Made by a program: the position numbers and the translations under genes
Shown: in pieces, positions 59,627 through 64,000 of the stretch
Layout of the letters: each line of letters starts with the position of its first letter
Numbering within the stretch: the first letter of the stretch is position 1
Notes under the pieces: model-generated
Seen by the model: only the letters and a program-made list of their open reading frames with translations
The model's database searches: none
Told to the model about the DNA's origin: nothing
Assembly (NCBI GenBank): GCA_038030265.1
Contig: CM075942.1
Span: forward strand, 46,342,751-46,406,750
Origin: Corythucha ciliata
Lineage: Eukaryota > Arthropoda > Insecta > Hemiptera > Tingidae
Length of the DNA: 64,000 nucleotides
Direction: 5' to 3'

Positions 59627-59846
59627 TAACGATATATGTATAAAAGAACTGGATTGCTCATCACTGCTGATAAAGAATGGCAATCAGTAAGTTCCCAAGG
59701 GGATGAGAGGGGTGGAGTTTCAAAATAAGAACCGTGTTGCCATAACTACACAAGGAGAGGGACTGGGTGATTGTTTATCAGGGAACGACCTGCCCCCTCC
59801 TCGCCCCTCCAGTCCACTGTGAGCAATCCAGGTTTATATATCGTTA
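59627..59846 (+). mobile_element. hAT-type MITE, copy 2
   Basis: The ends are TAACGATATAT at 59627 and its complement ending at 59846. GTATCAAT (59619-59626) and GTATCAAC (59847-59854) form an 8-bp target duplication with one mismatch. The interior matches 30207-30422 in reverse, including GGATGAGAGGGGTGGAGTTT and ACTACACAAGGAGAGGGAC. Confidence 0.85.
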
Positions 59847-59854
59847 GTATCAAC

Positions 59855-60579
59855 TGGCTTTCACTTACCGGGACAGTTACGTTAATCGAAAAACAAGAAT
59901 AGGTATTATGACAAATGTTGACGTAAACACGTTAGTGTTTGCATCTGAAATTTCAGTTTCTATTCACTTTCTTTAATTACAACGATTTTAATTACTTTCT
60001 CCTGCCGCCGAAACAATTGTGATCCTCTTAAAACATAATAACGCCTCGTATTAGCAGGATGGGAAAGTTTTTCCCATTTAATTCGTTTTTTTAATAGTCT
60101 AACAAGGTTTTTTCAACCCATTAATATCCTAGTGGGTAACATTTTAATACACTTTTACAATGTAGTATGTATTCCACTTTCGCTATACAATTTTAATGAA
60201 GCAACGGGATCGTTCGTAGGCAAGGGCATAGCTAGCCCTTGTTCTGATGGTGGGCAGGAGAAAATATTAAACCGGGGACGGGAGGGTGAGGTGGAGCGTT
60301 CCACGCGGACTTTAAGAGACGAAAAGTTGGATTTTCAGGTCCAAAAAATAAGCACTGGAAGTACTCTTTCCCTGGTGGACATGTTCGTACCAGTCTCCAA
60401 AGTTGGCAATTCATTTTTCCAGCCCAGGACGACGAAAGCTCAGATAAAGAATGAAGAAGAAGAATACAAAACAACCCAAAACACTGAAAATAATTTCATT
60501 AGTTTTGGGAAATTGCAAGCTTAGTGGATAAATAATAAAACGCTAATGTGCTTACCTGAGGTCCAGTTCGCGGCTATTT
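59855..60579. other. Unassigned sequence
   Basis: The open frame 60132-60524 (+, 130 codons) lacks a recognisable domain or splice context. Confidence 0.3.
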
Positions 60580-61140
60580 TTTTTAAATTTCGCCGCTTAA
60601 ATTAAGAAAAAACGCTAATGTGGTGTTCTGGAGGAAAGTCGCTGCTAGAAATTTTGCAAAATTCGCAGCTTCTGCGCAGGCATTTGCGGCCTTTATCCAC
60701 AAAAAAAACAAAAACTCGGAACTTGCAAGTAGGAATTTTGCGAATATTTAGACTCGTCACTTGCAATTTCACACATTTTTAGCTCCAAGTGATGTAACGA
60801 AGGCTGTATTCGTCGCAGGAGCTGTCAGGGCAGAGTTCCGAGGCCACTAAAACAATTCCTTTTGACTTATAATTTCACGAAAATGAAGACCAGGAAGTTT
60901 CCATTTCGGGGATAATAAGCCGCAACACATACAATTTCGCGGACATTTAGCTCAAAAACACTGCAATTTCCGGCTATTCGTCAGAATTCGGGTGCTGTTG
61001 TGGCCGGCTATTTGGGATTCTGCGTTCACTAAAAAAAAGCCCCGAAACTCCACAAAAATAAAGACCCGAGACTAGAAAGTTTTCGAATATTCAGACCCGA
61101 AACTTACTATTTCGCAGATTATATCAGCTCTGAGGGCCCT
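60580..61140 (+). repeat. Minisatellite family B with higher-order module
   Basis: Units read about GACCCGAAACTTGCAATTTC then GCGAATATTTA, 30-32 bp, for example near 60897-60960 and 61060-61110. Between blocks of units lies a separate module (GGCCGGCTATTTGGGATTCT then GCGTTCACTAAAAAAA near 61012-61048, and a related GAGTTCCGAGGCCACTAAAA near 60833-60852). This is the complement of the module flanking the 20.2-20.8 kb array. Confidence 0.75.
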
Positions 61141-61174
61141 ATTCAGAAACCCACCTTTACGAAGTCTTTACACT

Positions 61175-61425
61175 CGAGAGTTGGCGACAGCCCCATTCAA
61201 CCGGAAAAACATTGTCATGAAACTTGTTCCATTTGTAGCTTTTGTGGGGCTGAATGCGAATATGAGCGCCTGTCTGGGGCATTTGCCCTCCGCGGATTTG
61301 GAAAACGAATTAGCTAAAAAAACATAATCTTGTAACTCGACTGAAATAGACACAATAGACTTGACTGCCCACTGAGGGCAAACGCCCCTGGCAGACACTC
61401 ATGTCCGTATTCAGCCCCAAAAGCC
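61175..61425 (-). mobile_element. Divergent relative of the 15-16 kb hAT-like element
   Basis: GAGAGTTGGCGACAGCCCCA and ATTCAACCGGAA match the right-end arm of the 15967-16930 element. GCCTGTCTGGGGCATTTGCC matches its internal tandem unit. The two halves are inverted (TTTGCCCTC and GAGGGCAAA; GGGGCTGAATGCG and CGTATTCAGCCCC). Ends and target duplication are not clear. It interrupts family-B repeats. Confidence 0.65.
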
Positions 61426-61649
61426 TATACTGAATAATCCAGGTTTGAGGCTATGTTATCTTTCAACTAAATCATAACAGTCGAAATTTCAAATGTTTAA
61501 ATAATAATTAGTTCAACAACAATTTTTTCGAACTAAGTAGGAGGGCTGGCACAAAATGTTTTCTTTAATGCACTTCGTTTTTGAATTTTAGATGGGTGCA
61601 AATTAATGAAATGAATTGAGTGAATGAAATGAATACGGGCCTGATGTAA

Positions 61650-61870
61650 TTTCGTGGCCATATTTGCCAGGCTTCAGGAGTTGCCGGAGCCGGCCGCGCG
61701 GGTTCCGTGGTCACTGAAAAAAAAAACCCTGAACTTGCAATTTTGCGAAAATAAAGACCAGAAACTAGCAAATTCGCGAATATTTTATTCAGTTACGAAT
61801 ATTTAGACCGGAAGCGTGCCATTTCGCGGATATTTAGCACCAAATTGCTGCATTTTTTGTCAGACTACTG
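61650..61870 (+). repeat. Minisatellite family B, second block
   Basis: The module (GGAGCCGGCCGCGCGGGTTC then CGTGGTCACTGAAAAAA, about 61688-61724) is followed by units such as GAACTTGCAATTTTGCGAAA and ACTAGCAAATTCGCGAATAT. Orientation is the same as at 60.6-61.1 kb. Confidence 0.75.
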
Positions 61871-64000
61871 TTATTCGTGCGCTCCCCCCCCCAACCCCGT
61901 ACCCCACAACAGTCTTCCCTAGTTCTCTTGGTGGCCCATAATCATCCCTGAAGAGACTCTTTTGAAAAACGCGTTATCCATACCGAACGCTCGCGGCCAA
62001 CTGAGTGTGTTTAACGAGAAACACTCGGAGCACGCGTAATCGTTGATTTCAATTTGCCCCCTCCCTCATTTTCAATTAATTTTAATCGTCTGATATCATT
62101 TGATTTGGCTTGTTTCAGGTAAGACTCACACAATTCAATAATTCAATCAACTGTATATTGGCTGTGCGGGTAAGTGCCAAAACTTACGTAATAAAAATCC
62201 AGGCGCGGAGGCTTACACAAGACAAGACATGACATGACAAGAGGCAATCATTCGAAAATTCGAATTCCTTTATACCACGGTGAAGCTTGTTCCTTATGTC
62301 GGAAAAGTAATTTGAAATGGGTTATTCAGAATTTTACAGCCTCTCCCCACCCCCTCACTCTTCTTTATCACGCAATTACGCCAAGACAATTGCCCCTTTG
62401 CGGCGCTCTTCTTTGTAGCGAAATGTTTGTCATTTCAAGCATTTTTTGTTTTTTTTCTTCTTTTCCTCCAATCTTCCCAAGTTTCTTCGCCGTTTCTTTT
62501 TTTTTTTCTTTTAATTATTTAGTACGAGCATTATCTTCTATTTTTCAAATCGGTCGCGGTCAGGTTGCTAAGGAGGCTACACTGGTTGGAGGGCAAACGA
62601 CCCCCTTCACCATGTCACCATGACGACAACAACTGAGCAGTGATGATTGAACCAATTGAACTAGTGAACTTTGTTTGCCTACCAACCAACCTGACACCCC
62701 TGACCGCGACCGATCTCTGCACGTTTTCGTATTTCCTTCCCCGAGAGAGAGAAGGGACACTTCCCACCACAAAATTCCCTCGGAATTTTAATTTTCCCCC
62801 ACCCTCCACTTCCTCATCACTAGTACTCATTTTCTTTGTGATTATTTTCGTGACTGGACGACCTTCTCTCTTTCCCGAGAGTAGGTCATTTTTTCTCTCT
62901 CTCCTTTACTTCCATGTTTCTACAATTCAGATCTCCTCTGCTTAACCCCTTTTTTTCTCTCCCTCACTCACTCAATCTTTCGCTCTCACTCTCTCTCAGG
63001 TCTCTTTATTGACGAATTTGCGAGGCTTATTAGCGGAACGTTTTCCCCTCCGACGTGAGAAGAGGCGTGCAATTTAAAACATCCCGTTAAACGCCTGAAG
63101 TTTGTTTAAACAAACGTCTCGAAAAACTTAGTGATCTGAAGGGTCGGTACGGGTGTGGTGGTGCGGTACAGAACAAACAACGTTCCCCAAGCTTTTTTTT
63201 TCAGCATTAGTGTTTTAAATTCATCAATTAATATTCGTTTGTATATTGATTTTAACCGCCTGAGTAGTTTACTCGTTTTTTTTCTCTCTCTCGTCTTAAT
63301 AGAACGTGGGAACTTACTGTGGTGATTTGAACTTTATTTGGAAAGCTTTCCATTGTTATAAATAAGGAGTCAAGTTTGAATTTTGGCTTTCTGGTTTCCT
63401 TTTAATAGAGCTGTCTCAGGTTTAATTTTTTGTATAACATTATTTTTGACAGACTTATATAGCTGTATAGTATTAATTTATCAGGAAGCTTCGGTTTTAG
63501 TCCATATAAGCGGATTGTCTTGAACTCGAAAGGAATTTTTGTCTTCTGTTCAGGATAACAGGATGTTTCAAAACAATAGTTTTTTTTTTTGTTATAAAAA
63601 CCTCTGTTAGAAACTTTTTTTTTTATAACGAAACGGACGAACAAGAAAGGAGAAAAATAGGAGAAAACTAGAACACTGAAAAAATTACGATGCTCTTGAA
63701 ACGAAGTTTTGATGATCCAAGTTTAACAATCCCACTTCAATGGCTCGCATGCGTCTTTTGTTTATCCAGTTTTCTAGCAATTTATTATTGTTCTGTCGTG
63801 AGAAATTTGTACACCGTACATTAAACGATTATTCCCAGCCTGTAACTCCTCTCCTCCATAGTTACAAAACTTTCGGCCGTTCGGCGTCCGACCCTCCTTT
63901 TGGCCTCGCGATCGCGACATTCGCGAATTCCCAACTTTTTTTCAATTTCTTTTAACGGCTTCGAAATGAGAGAATGAGAACCCCCCCCCACTTGGCCTTT
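61871..64000. other. Unassigned, pyrimidine-rich in part
   Basis: 62.9-63.0 kb is a long CT-rich stretch ending in a CTCTCAG at 62994-63000 that could serve as a splice acceptor. The frame after it (VSLLTNLRG) closes within 26 codons and is not convincing. No gene recognised. Confidence 0.35.

Noticed and set aside
63001..63080. Exon after the CT-rich tract ending in CTCTCAG
   Set aside because: The following frame closes within 26 codons and no convincing donor site is present.

Overview
This window looks like nuclear DNA of an invertebrate animal, most likely an arthropod. It has no long bacterial-style genes. Open frames are short and mostly non-coding, microsatellites and homopolymers are frequent, and the recognisable coding sequence is decayed transposon sequence: Ty3/Gypsy, a CR1/Jockey-like LINE and piggyBac. 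The species cannot be named from the sequence alone.

Host genes are almost absent. The best candidate is one 222-nt internal exon at 12062-12283 (+). It has AG and GT borders, a length divisible by three and a Gly/Ser/His/Lys-rich product. A second, much weaker exon-like segment lies at 5885-5954 (+). If either is real, much of the window is intron or intergenic DNA of a large gene.

Layout. 0-9.7 kb: little recognisable except four short inverted-repeat elements (MITEs) at 3.7, 6.3, 6.5 and 7.5 kb and a very degenerate array at 4.9-5.4 kb. 9.7-10.8 kb: first copy of an unnamed ~1-kb element, called X here. 11.3 kb: a long GAA tract. 12.1 kb: the candidate exon. 13.4-14.6 kb: a ~31-bp degenerate minisatellite (family A) holding a nested MITE. 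15.2-17.5 kb: a broken Gypsy pol fragment split by a 964-bp hAT-like element with a perfect 8-bp target duplication, with an inverted second copy beside it. 20.2-20.8 kb: minisatellite family B. 21.2-21.7 kb: a tRNA-derived SINE with a 13-bp target duplication, abutting a MITE. 25.0-29.6 kb: three consecutive long palindromes, the last with X copy 2 at its centre. 30.2-31.1 kb: two MITEs. 39.4-41.1 kb: family A again, reversed. 42.1 and 46.8-47.2 kb: more inverted-repeat elements. 48.9-49.6 kb: a non-autonomous piggyBac element that keeps a remnant of the transposase N-terminus. 56.5-57.2 kb: a third family-A array. 57.5-58.1 kb: a LINE reverse-transcriptase tail. 59.6 kb: second copy of the 30.2-kb MITE. 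60.6-61.9 kb: family B arrays with higher-order structure, interrupted by a relative of the 15-16 kb element.

The two most unusual features are (i) the two related ~31-bp minisatellite families, scattered in both orientations and sharing a CGCGAAATTG core, and (ii) the 4.6-kb palindrome cluster. No promoters, operons, CRISPR arrays or complete functional genes could be supported.
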